Positions 1 to 7,046 of a stretch of 36,906 bases of DNA are shown here, piece by piece. The notes beneath the pieces were generated by a model that ran no database searches, was not told the origin of the DNA, and saw only the letters and a program-made list of their open reading frames with translations. Every line of letters starts with the position of its first letter. The stretch's first letter is position 1. This DNA comes from an uncultured bacterium (GTDB lineage Bacteria > Muiribacteriota > Ozemobacteria > Ozemobacterales > Ozemobacteraceae), in assembly GCA_900317935.1 (NCBI GenBank), contig ONIU01000021.1, positions 1-36,906 of the forward strand. Direction: 5' to 3'. The translations under genes and the position numbers were made by a program.

Positions 1-54
1 ACGCTAATGGTACTGCGGGGGCAGCTCCGTGGGAGAGTCAGTCGCCGCCAGGTC
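1..54 (+). rRNA. rrf: 5S ribosomal RNA, 3' part
   Basis: The first ~54 bases match the 3' half of bacterial 5S rRNA: an ATGGTACTGC segment, a CCGTGGGAGAGT segment and a closing CGCCGCCAGG, in the usual order and spacing. The 5' half lies outside the window. An rRNA operon therefore runs in from the left and ends here, just before a strong terminator. The exact 3' end is uncertain by a few bases. Confidence 0.9.
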
Positions 55-57
55 TAT

Positions 58-89
58 AAAGCCCCGAACGTAAAACGTTCGGGGCTTTT
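58..89 (+). terminator. Intrinsic terminator of the rRNA operon
   Basis: A perfect GC-rich stem (GCCCCGAACGT at 61-71, its reverse complement at 75-85) has a 3-base AAA loop. It is extended by AAA/TTT and followed by a T run. It lies immediately after the 5S rRNA. Confidence 0.93.
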
Positions 90-214
90 CCATTTTAGTG
101 TATTAATGCTTTTTTTATTATTTAATTATTATTTTTTTTTATTTAATAACTTAGTTGTGGTTTTATGGTTTTTGGTGTTATATATTATTATCTTATATTA
201 TGATGTGTATTGAA

Positions 215-453
215 ATGGATTCTATGAAGGATTCCCTTTATAAATTTGTTCCTGGGCCACTATTTTTAATTGTTGGTGGTTTTATTTTTTATATGAATGG
301 ATGTATGGAGGAGTTTCTTGGGTTTTGTTTGGATTAATTCCTGTTACTCCCTTACTTATTCTTGCAATATTAGGTATGGGGATATTCCTTATTAAAAAAG
401 GTTACATTGATGGTGACGTTGAATTCATAAAAAAATTCTTAAAGGATAAGTAA
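215..453 (+). pseudogene. Small two-TM membrane protein, frameshifted
   Basis: A reading frame from about 215 encodes a hydrophobic segment (LYKFVPGPLFLIVGGFIF). It is then cut off by a frame change at the T6 run at 285-290. In the -1 frame the protein continues sensibly as YEWMYGGVSWVLFGLIPVTP, a second hydrophobic stretch, and a charged tail ending in KKFLKDK at the stop at 451-453. One extra T would give a single ~79-residue protein with two membrane segments. The cause could be a pseudogene, an assembly indel in a homopolymer, or slippage at the T run. The start (215 or 224) lacks a clear ribosome binding site. I do not recognise the family. Confidence 0.5.
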
Positions 454-508
454 TTTTTACATTAATTATTTTTTCTTCTTATTTTAAAAATTAATTTTTA
501 TATAGTAT

Positions 509-533
509 AAAAAGCTAGGTTTAAACCTTGCTT
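509..533 (-). terminator. Terminator after the methyltransferase gene
   Basis: An imperfect stem (AAGC-AGG-TTT against AAA-CCT-GCTT, one mismatch) lies 32 bases past the methyltransferase stop. On the minus strand it is followed by TTTTT. Confidence 0.6.
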
Positions 534-564
534 CTTTACTATTATTTAAAATTTTGAACTAATC

Positions 565-1155
565 CTACTTCTTCCAAGTTATCCAGAAACCATGTTTGGG
601 TTTTGCAATTACTTCTGTTTTTCCGCCTATTTTCCCCATAATTTCAATAGTTTTATCTATATCAATTTTGGGTTTTACATTTTTTGAAATACTATTTTTA
701 AAATTATTTATTATTTCTTCAACAATATTATCAGGGGTAGAAATACCATAACCACCGCCTATTAGCAAAAATCCATCTTCTTTTAAAACTCTGTATATTT
801 CTCTAAAAGCCTTATCAAGGTTCTCCCAAAAAAATATTGAACCTCTGCTTATAATTAGATCTACTGATTTTTCTTTTAGGGGTATATTTTCTACATTTGC
901 ATTTATTAATTGCAATCTTTTGTTATTATTATTTCTAATTTTTGCACGTAAAAGCATTTCCAAAGAAATATCTATTCCATATATATATTTAAACTTCTCT
1001 TTTAGTAATTCTTCTAGAATGTGACCAGGGCCTGTTCCTAGTTCAACTATTATTTTATTGTCCAAACTTTGGTTATAATAGTTTTTTAAATCAGTAATTA
1101 AATATGGATAAATTTTTTTAATAATATTATTTGCAATATTTTCGTAGTCTTTCAT
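565..1155 (-). CDS. Class I SAM-dependent methyltransferase
   Basis: This 196-residue protein has a Methyltransf_11-type Rossmann fold. Motif I is VELGTGPGHILEELL near residues 37-51, with a following acidic residue in YGIDIS. The later motif NVENIPLKEKSVDLIISRGS is typical of small-molecule methyltransferases of the UbiE/Methyltransf_11 type. A YRVLKEDGFLLIGGG strand follows. The substrate cannot be read from the sequence. The ATG at 1155 has an AAAGGA ribosome binding site about 8 bases upstream. The gene stands alone, divergent from the HTH gene, with its own terminator. The fold is certain, the function is not. Confidence 0.85.
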   Translation of the reverse strand: MKDYENIANNIIKKIYPYLITDLKNYYNQSLDNKIIVELGTGPGHILEELLKEKFKYIYGIDISLEMLLRAKIRNNNNKRLQLINANVENIPLKEKSVDLIISRGSIFFWENLDKAFREIYRVLKEDGFLLIGGGYGISTPDNIVEEIINNFKNSISKNVKPKIDIDKTIEIMGKIGGKTEVIAKPKHGFWITWKK

Positions 1156-1263
1156 TTTTAATTCCTTTTTAGTATTATATCATATAAACATTATATAAAT
1201 TAAATTTAGCTTGATAGATATTGTCTGATTGTGCTATTTATTAGTAAATAAAAGGATTATATT

Positions 1264-1878
1264 ATGTTTGAACAAGAACAATTATTAAATCTTAAAGAAG
1301 TATCTGCTTTATTGAAAATAAATACTGAAGTCTTACGTCGTTGGTTAAGATCAGGTAAATTAGCTGGTCTTAAGGTTGGCAGCGATTGGCGTGTCAAATA
1401 TTCTGATTTAGAACCACTTCTTTCTTCTTCAAATGAAAAAGCTAAGATAGTTTCAAAGAAGTCACTTAATCCTTTGAAAAAAATGTCCACAGCTTGTCCA
1501 AAATGGTTGGAATATTCTGGTTTACCTAGACTTCTTAATGACAAACATGGTCCTGAAACCTGGCCAATATTTAAAAAGCTTTTAGAATTAGACTTTGATG
1601 CAGGACGTCCTTCTGATAGGCTAGTTAAATATAATTCTGACATAATTGCAGAAGTTACTGGTTATGATGTTGATTTTGTAAAAAATATTATGCAATTATT
1701 AGCAAAAGATGGATATATTATTTTGAGCAAAAATGGTGATACTGAATATTTTTCAGTAGTTAGTCCTATAAAAACGCCAAAATTAATATTAGATATAGAT
1801 TATGCAAACGGTGGCATTAATGGTGCACCTTCGCCAGCTCTGAGTAATCCTTGTTTAAGAAGATATTTGGAGTCTTAA
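1264..1878 (+). CDS. Excisionase/MerR-type HTH DNA-binding protein with extra C-terminal domain
   Basis: Residues about 6-52 form a MerR/excisionase-like helix-turn-helix: LLNLKEVSALLKINTEVLRRWLRSGKLAG, then KVGSDWRVKYSDLEPLL. This is the HTH_17 pattern that ends in a wing before the Asp-Leu helix. After a polar linker, residues ~75-165 hold a second folded part (GYDVDFVKNIMQLLAKDGYII) that looks like a winged helix. Such proteins act as transcription regulators or architectural DNA binders; no integrase or phage gene is nearby. The start has AAAGGA 7 bases upstream. The next gene begins 7 bases after the stop, so the two are probably cotranscribed. Confidence 0.75.
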   Translation: MFEQEQLLNLKEVSALLKINTEVLRRWLRSGKLAGLKVGSDWRVKYSDLEPLLSSSNEKAKIVSKKSLNPLKKMSTACPKWLEYSGLPRLLNDKHGPETWPIFKKLLELDFDAGRPSDRLVKYNSDIIAEVTGYDVDFVKNIMQLLAKDGYIILSKNGDTEYFSVVSPIKTPKLILDIDYANGGINGAPSPALSNPCLRRYLES

Positions 1879-1885
1879 TTATATC

Positions 1886-2410
1886 ATGAATGATAATAAT
1901 GAATATTATAAGAAAGATAATGCTTTTGTAAAACAGGTACCCTTTGATAAAAGCAATATTGTAATTTTAACAATAGCTAATCTTTTGGTCGCAAGTTTGT
2001 ATTTAATCATTGTTTTTTCTGTCTTTATGCAGTTTATTCCAATACAATCCGGTAACTGGTTTAACTTAGGAATGGGTAAATATGTTGGACTTGCAGCTAT
2101 ATTTGGTTTTTATTGCATATTGACCAAGAATTATTTTGCAACATTCTTTATTAGCTTGTTTTCTTCCTTTTTCGTTTTTCATGAAGTAATTATTTTTTAT
2201 GATAATTATGCTATCGAATTAGGAAAAGAATTAACTTCTGATGGTGTTTACAGATTAGTTTTTGAAATTTTTAAAAATGCTTTTGATATTAAATATGGTG
2301 CTTTTTGGGTTGCATTATGTTCTGTTCTTTCATTTATAATTGTTACATATGCTTGGATAACAAATACTGTTATTCAGAATCGGTTAACGCTTGATAAGGC
2401 TTCTGAATAA
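1886..2410 (+). CDS. Unknown 4-TM membrane protein
   Basis: This 174-residue protein has a charged N-terminus (residues 1-22) and about four hydrophobic segments, near residues 26-49, 63-80, 83-101 and 137-157. A polar C-tail follows. It follows the HTH protein by 7 bases, with a weak GGAG site inside the end of that gene, and is closed by a strong terminator. The pair suggests a regulator with a membrane partner, but no enzymatic motif is visible and I do not recognise the family. Confidence 0.7.
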   Translation: MNDNNEYYKKDNAFVKQVPFDKSNIVILTIANLLVASLYLIIVFSVFMQFIPIQSGNWFNLGMGKYVGLAAIFGFYCILTKNYFATFFISLFSSFFVFHEVIIFYDNYAIELGKELTSDGVYRLVFEIFKNAFDIKYGAFWVALCSVLSFIIVTYAWITNTVIQNRLTLDKASE

Positions 2411-2444
2411 AAAAAAGCATCTTCATATAGAAGATGCTTTTTTT
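2411..2444. terminator. Bidirectional terminator
   Basis: A perfect 8-bp stem (GCATCTTC/GAAGATGC, loop ATATA) is flanked by A6 and T7. It can serve both the plus-strand HTH/membrane pair and the minus-strand nucleotidase gene. Confidence 0.92.
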
Positions 2445-2453
2445 ATGTACAAT

Positions 2454-3842
2454 TTATTGTTTTGGGTCATGAGCCAATAGTCGTCTCTGTGAGCGAAAAT
2501 ATTTATATGGTGAATAATAGTATAAACTTGAAATTCCAGACATATATATACAAGCATATCTTTCTACTAAGGCTGCGAAGCGTGATACTTCGTTCCCAGC
2601 TCTCATGACTTCTCCCCAGTATTTGTTAAAACCCTGCTGACTTAGAGAAATCAATTCTCTTAATTCATCATCTAATTTAATCATTTTTTCTTTGATTTCA
2701 TCGAATTTCTGGCGGTTCACTTTAGCATCTTTCTTTAGCCAGAGTTTTTCTCTATAATCCAGGGATATATCTTCCAATCTTTCTTTTTCTGCCATTTTTT
2801 TAGATATTTGTTTATGTATATCCTGGACTTTTTCAAGAATTGGAACTTCTTCTTCTAATTCCTGAACTACTAAGCCTGTTCTCCAACCAATTGTTTCTTT
2901 TAATGTAACAACATCACCAAGAATATGATCGCCAAGATACAAAATTTCAGATGGGTCTATTCCAAAAGTTTTTTCTAAATAATTTGCATTACCACCTTGA
3001 TAAATACCGTTCCATTCTAATGGCCCATAGTAATTTGATAATAAACCCGTTTCTGGATCAACTTTTAAGAACATATTGTTTTGCGTAAAAAAGGTAGGTT
3101 TATTGGCTGCAACAACAATTATATCAAATACTTTTTGCCAAGGAATTTTAATAAACTGGCCGAAGCAGTACTCCATGACTTTTTTGCTATAGTTATAATC
3201 TGAGTTAGTAATTAGAGCTAGTTTTTTCCCAAACTTTTTAAATTTAAGCAAAGCGTCTACGATTCGTTTATCCGGAAGCAAATACTTTTCAGGATATTGT
3301 GCTACATCACCTTTAAGTTCTGTTTCCATATGGGCATTATTGAGACAACGTTTTACTGCTGCATATATTTTTTTGTAATTGGGTGATTTTTCCTTTTTAT
3401 CAAAGTAATCAACTAATTGTGCAAATAAGCATCCTTCGGCTTTAGAGAACATTGTATGAACAATTGAATATCTGCTGTCAGTAAAATCTATACTTTTAAC
3501 CCCATATTTTTCTTTCTGCTGTTCATATGTTAAAAAAGCAGTCCCATGAGATGCGGTTCTCACGAAACCATATCTGTTTACTTTTAGAAAATCTCCTGTT
3601 TCTGTATCAATTACGAGACCTCTTATAATGAAATCCTGATCAAGAACAAAATCATTAATTTCTTCAGGATAATTATAATCATTTATAAGCTTTTTCTTTA
3701 TAATAGAGTAGGTTTTTTCTTCAAAAGCAGGAACATTATAAGTTACTAGTGTGTAATCCATGTCAAAGCCTATAAGCTTTATGGTATTCATGTTTAATGT
3801 TCTATTAACAAATATTTTATTTTTAATATCTATATTTCTCAT
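2454..3842 (-). CDS. HAD superfamily 5'-nucleotidase (NT5C2-like, HAD-IG)
   Basis: The protein has 462 residues, matching the HAD-IG/cytosolic purine 5'-nucleotidase family. The catalytic HAD motif I is GFDMDYTL, with D27 as nucleophile and D29 as acid/base. Motif II is LALITNSDYNYSK, and motif IV is EILYLGDHILGDVVTLK with two acidic Mg-binding residues. The N-terminal IFVNRTL segment before motif I is also typical of the family and supports the ATG at 3842, which has AAGG 5 bases upstream. It probably dephosphorylates purine nucleoside monophosphates in the cytoplasm. A basic/acidic coiled-coil region lies near residues 345-395. It stands alone between two terminators. Confidence 0.88.
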   Translation of the reverse strand: MRNIDIKNKIFVNRTLNMNTIKLIGFDMDYTLVTYNVPAFEEKTYSIIKKKLINDYNYPEEINDFVLDQDFIIRGLVIDTETGDFLKVNRYGFVRTASHGTAFLTYEQQKEKYGVKSIDFTDSRYSIVHTMFSKAEGCLFAQLVDYFDKKEKSPNYKKIYAAVKRCLNNAHMETELKGDVAQYPEKYLLPDKRIVDALLKFKKFGKKLALITNSDYNYSKKVMEYCFGQFIKIPWQKVFDIIVVAANKPTFFTQNNMFLKVDPETGLLSNYYGPLEWNGIYQGGNANYLEKTFGIDPSEILYLGDHILGDVVTLKETIGWRTGLVVQELEEEVPILEKVQDIHKQISKKMAEKERLEDISLDYREKLWLKKDAKVNRQKFDEIKEKMIKLDDELRELISLSQQGFNKYWGEVMRAGNEVSRFAALVERYACIYMSGISSLYYYSPYKYFRSQRRLLAHDPKQ

Positions 3843-3894
3843 ATAAACCTTCTAAAATATTGAAAGAATACTTTTTTTATGTTAGTTATATTGC

Positions 3895-4101
3895 ATGAAA
3901 AAAGTAAACTTCTTTAATTTTCCTTCATATAGTATTGATATAAAAAAGAATACTGAAGATTCAATATTCTTAAGAAAAATCATAAAAACTGAATCTAGAC
4001 GACTCATTAGAAAAATAAAATTCTCAACCTGGTGTAAATCTGTCAATATAGAAAATGAAAAACTCAATATTAGAGTGACTTTTAAATCTGAAGCATCATA
4101 A
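3895..4101 (+). CDS. Possible small basic protein
   Basis: A 68-codon frame on the plus strand encodes a Lys/Arg-rich soluble peptide (for example TESRRLIRKIKFSTWCKS) with no signal peptide or membrane segment. Its stop abuts the terminator at 4101-4124, which argues for a real gene. Against it, no Shine-Dalgarno site precedes the ATG, the 5' end overlaps the probable promoter region of the divergent nucleotidase gene, and such K/N-rich frames arise by chance in AT-rich DNA. No family recognised. Confidence 0.35.
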   Translation: MKKVNFFNFPSYSIDIKKNTEDSIFLRKIIKTESRRLIRKIKFSTWCKSVNIENEKLNIRVTFKSEAS

Positions 4102-4128
4102 AAAAAGCTCCTTCAACAGGAGCCTTTT
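4101..4128 (-). terminator. Terminator downstream of amidohydrolase gene
   Basis: A 6-bp stem (GCTCCT/AGGAGC, loop TCAAC) runs into T6 on the minus strand just past the amidohydrolase stop. On the plus strand it is followed by CTTTT and may also stop the small ORF. Confidence 0.8.
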
Positions 4129-4130
4129 CA

Positions 4131-5294
4131 TTATGAGCCATTTTCTACTTTAATATCGTCAGAATAAACAAATAAATCTCCGTCTATTACCAAGGCTTCC
4201 ATTCTGGATCGGATATCAAGAGGATGACCTGAGAATAGTGCCAAATCACCATCATAACCTTTTTTAATTTTACCAACTCGGTGATCAATTCCGAGTATTT
4301 CTGCAGGATTAACAGTTATTGCTGATAAAGCTCTTCTTTCATCTAATCCGTATTGAATAGCCATTGCAGCAGCAACTCTTAAGGTTTCTATTGGAAGACC
4401 AGGGTAATCACAGGTCAATGCAACTTTAACACCTGCATCCATTAGGATTTTAGCACTTTCGAATGTTTTATTGTCTAGTTCGTAGCGTTTTCTAGGTATT
4501 AAACAAGGGCCTAAAACAACTGGAATGTTCTTTTCGGCAAGAATGTCTGCTATTAAATGTGCTTCAGTTCCATATTCAATAACTAGTTTAAGTTCAAATT
4601 CTTCAGCAATTCTTATTGCCGCCATGATATCTTCTGCTCTATGGGCACAGGCTCTCATTGGGACATCACCTTTTATTAAAGGCATTAAAGCTTCCATATC
4701 AATTTCTCTATCTTTGGTAGCTTTTTTACTTTGTTTTGCAAGAGCATAATCTTGAGCTTTCATGAGAACTTCTCTTATGGAAGCAGCAATACCCATTCTT
4801 GTAGAAAAATTAGAGCTTATTCTGTTGGAAGTTTCTTTAGGTAGCTCCCCAAAGGACATAAGAATACCAGCTTGTTCTACTATTAAACCTACGTCTGCAG
4901 AATTCCCATTAGTTTTTAAGATAGAACAAACACCGGCTATGGGTAAATCTGAAGCAGGGCAGACCAAAGTTGTGCTAATTCCAGCTCTTCTGGCATCATC
5001 CAAAGCTTTGTCTCTCATTTTTATTCCATCTAATGGTCTTAATTGTGGAGTAAAATCAGAGTAGAATTCAGAAGAGTCATCTAATTGTTCGCAGGTATCT
5101 GTGAGACCTAAATGGCTATGCGCATCAATTAATCCTGGAATTAAATACTTTTGGTTACATTCAATAATCTTATCAACGTTCTTGTGGATACTAGAACCGA
5201 CCATTGTTATTTCGCCATTTTCAACCAAAACTTTTTGGCTTGGGAAAAACATGCCGTCTTTAATTATACGAACGTTATTAAATATAATTGACAT
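4131..5294 (-). CDS. Amidohydrolase-superfamily protein (paralogue 2)
   Basis: This 387-residue metal-dependent hydrolase fold has the opening metal motif in YLIPGLIDAHSHLG (H59, H61). A possible metal-bridging Glu lies in SFGELPKE, His in RACAHRAEDI, His in EYGTEAH, and the last-strand Asp in LTCDYP. The closing KKGYDGDLALFSGHPLD strand is typical of imidazolonepropionase/dihydroorotase-like enzymes. It is clearly a paralogue of the gene 18 bases upstream. A DHCTEGH segment there has become EYGTEAH here, so substrate or activity may differ. The ATG has GAGGAAAT just upstream. The two form an operon ending at the terminator at 4101-4128. The substrate is unknown; a cyclic amide is likely from the family. 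Confidence 0.82.
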   Translation of the reverse strand: MSIIFNNVRIIKDGMFFPSQKVLVENGEITMVGSSIHKNVDKIIECNQKYLIPGLIDAHSHLGLTDTCEQLDDSSEFYSDFTPQLRPLDGIKMRDKALDDARRAGISTTLVCPASDLPIAGVCSILKTNGNSADVGLIVEQAGILMSFGELPKETSNRISSNFSTRMGIAASIREVLMKAQDYALAKQSKKATKDREIDMEALMPLIKGDVPMRACAHRAEDIMAAIRIAEEFELKLVIEYGTEAHLIADILAEKNIPVVLGPCLIPRKRYELDNKTFESAKILMDAGVKVALTCDYPGLPIETLRVAAAMAIQYGLDERRALSAITVNPAEILGIDHRVGKIKKGYDGDLALFSGHPLDIRSRMEALVIDGDLFVYSDDIKVENGS

Positions 5295-5312
5295 CTATTT
5301 CCTCTTTAAATC

Positions 5313-6500
5313 TTATTTATTTTCAAGAACCTTATCCCCGTCAATGAATACATATTCAGGCTTAGATCTTGTATCAAGAGGATGACCGTCCCAAACAACA
5401 ACATCTGCATCGAATCCTGTTTCAAGTTTACCTAATCTTTTGTCTAATCCAAGAATAAATGCAGCATTTTCTGTCAATGCCTTAATTGCTTTATCTTCAT
5501 CCAAACCATATTTAACAGCCATTGAAGCTGTTACGTTTAAGGCTTCAATATTTATAATGGGGTAGTCTGTAGTAAAAGCTACAACACAACCTTCATCCAT
5601 TAATACTTTTGGAGTTTCAAAAGATTTATGAGATACTTCGGGTTTTGTCAGACCTGTAAGTGTTGGACCAACTACAGCCTTAGCTTTCCATTTGCCAAGT
5701 TCTTTTGCTATTAAATGACCTTCAGTACAATGGTCAAAAACTATATCAAGATTAAATTCCTGAGCTATGCGGTAAGCTGTAATGATGTCGTCGGCCTGAT
5801 GTGCATGAGCTCTTACAGGAATCTTACCTTCAATTAATGGAATCATAGCTTCAAGTTTGATATCACGTTCTTTGAATTCTTTATTTTTCTTACGTTTTAA
5901 ATAATCTTGAGCTTTCATTAACCATTCTCTAATTACTGCTGCTGTACCCATTCTTGTGGCAGGGAACTTCTTCTGGTTACCATATACACCTTTGGGGTTT
6001 TCGCCAAAAGCAAATTTCATAGCACAGCTATCTTTAACGCAAGCTTCTTCAACAACTTTGCCTTTTACTTTAACAACGCAAGCCTGGCCACCTATTGGAT
6101 TTGCAGAACCTGGGGTAATCATAACGGTAGTTACTCCGCCTTTAATTGCATTCTTAAAAGCTATATCTCGCATTTTTACAGCATCATAAGCACGAATTTG
6201 AGGAGTTACTAGACCATAAATTTCATTGGAATCGCTATCAAAATGACCGATACCACTCTGATCTAAACTAATATGGGTATGAGGATCAATAAAACCAGGT
6301 ACAATATATTTACCAGAGCAATCTATTGTTTCTGCAATATCATCATTTTTCTTTTTGGCAGCGGGAGCAGTTTTGCCTTTTTTGGCTTTTGTTGAAGAGA
6401 TAATGATTTCAGATATTTTACCTTTTTCTAATATCATCTTATCTAATTCTTGAAACTTGCCTTGGTAGAAAATATAACCTTTTTCTATGACTGTTTTCAT
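5313..6500 (-). CDS. Amidohydrolase-superfamily protein (paralogue 1)
   Basis: This protein of about 395 residues, the first gene of the pair, has the same architecture as its neighbour. The metal motif is PGFIDPHTHISLD (H74, H76), the Glu-containing segment is FAFGENPKG, His residues lie in RAHAHQADD and FDHCTEGH, and Asp lies in FTTDYP. All expected ligand positions look present. An unusual Lys/Ala-rich insert (residues ~38-54) separates the N-terminal beta-strands from the barrel. I place the start at the ATG at 6500, because the longer frame begins with TTG and adds nine residues the paralogue lacks. AAAGGGG lies 12 bases upstream of this ATG, which is rather far. A role in cyclic amide or ureido hydrolysis is inferred. 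Confidence 0.82.
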   Translation of the reverse strand: MKTVIEKGYIFYQGKFQELDKMILEKGKISEIIISSTKAKKGKTAPAAKKKNDDIAETIDCSGKYIVPGFIDPHTHISLDQSGIGHFDSDSNEIYGLVTPQIRAYDAVKMRDIAFKNAIKGGVTTVMITPGSANPIGGQACVVKVKGKVVEEACVKDSCAMKFAFGENPKGVYGNQKKFPATRMGTAAVIREWLMKAQDYLKRKKNKEFKERDIKLEAMIPLIEGKIPVRAHAHQADDIITAYRIAQEFNLDIVFDHCTEGHLIAKELGKWKAKAVVGPTLTGLTKPEVSHKSFETPKVLMDEGCVVAFTTDYPIINIEALNVTASMAVKYGLDEDKAIKALTENAAFILGLDKRLGKLETGFDADVVVWDGHPLDTRSKPEYVFIDGDKVLENK

Positions 6501-6648
6501 AAAAATAAAAAATACCCCTTTCCACAATTAAAGCTTTGAGTATTTGTCTCTCTCAAGCGATTATTTGGAGTATTATACAACAAATAGGGCTATGGTTCAA
6601 CTTACTTTTTGTTTAGTGTTGTTGTTTCAATAGTATTTTTTTGCTGTC

Positions 6649-6677
6649 TTGACCTATTATAAAAAGATTATTATAAT
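6649..6677 (+). promoter_or_regulatory. Sigma70-type promoter for lipoprotein gene
   Basis: TTGACC at 6649-6654 and a perfect TATAAT at 6672-6677 are separated by 17 bases. The expected transcription start (about 6684-6685) falls on the ATG at 6685, implying a leaderless mRNA. Confidence 0.75.
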
Positions 6678-6684
6678 CATGTTT

Positions 6685-7038
6685 ATGAAGAGAATATTTT
6701 ACATATTACTAGTTGTTAACACTTTGTGTTCAATTGGCTGTGATGAAAATTCGAAGGAATTGTCTTCTCAGGTTGATAAAACGCAGACAACGACTATTTC
6801 TGGTAATGTAAATTCTAATGAATATACTGTTTTAAATTCTTCTGACGGTAATCTTTTTGAAAAAGAAAAGTCTGTTTTAGAAAAAGCCCAGAAAGATTAT
6901 CAAGAATCCTATAGCGAATATGTCAGATGTTTGAGGGAAAGTGGTCCTCAAACAATAGAAACTCTTCAGGCTTTAACTGTTTATCAAAAGAAATATCAGA
7001 TTTATCAAATGCTTTTGAAGGCAGAAGCCGAAAAATAA
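6685..7038 (+). CDS. Small lipoprotein
   Basis: From the ATG at 6685 the 117-residue product begins MKRIFYILLVVNTLCSIGC: a positively charged start, a hydrophobic core and a lipobox-like SIGC. The Ser at -3 is less usual than Leu. The mature part is polar and charged, with a helical, coiled-coil-like half (EKEKSVLEKAQKDYQESY onward). It should be exported and lipid-anchored. In-frame starts further upstream (TTG 6649, ATG 6679) overlap the promoter and are unlikely. No Shine-Dalgarno site is present. The gene converges on the GGDEF gene with 8 bases between stops. Family unknown. Confidence 0.75.
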   Translation: MKRIFYILLVVNTLCSIGCDENSKELSSQVDKTQTTTISGNVNSNEYTVLNSSDGNLFEKEKSVLEKAQKDYQESYSEYVRCLRESGPQTIETLQALTVYQKKYQIYQMLLKAEAEK

Positions 7039-7046
7039 TTATTATT

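Noticed and set aside
3882..4067. Minus-strand small ORF overlapping 3895-4101
   Set aside because: It is the antisense shadow of the plus-strand frame, hydrophobic only because of the complementary AT-rich codons, with no ribosome site.
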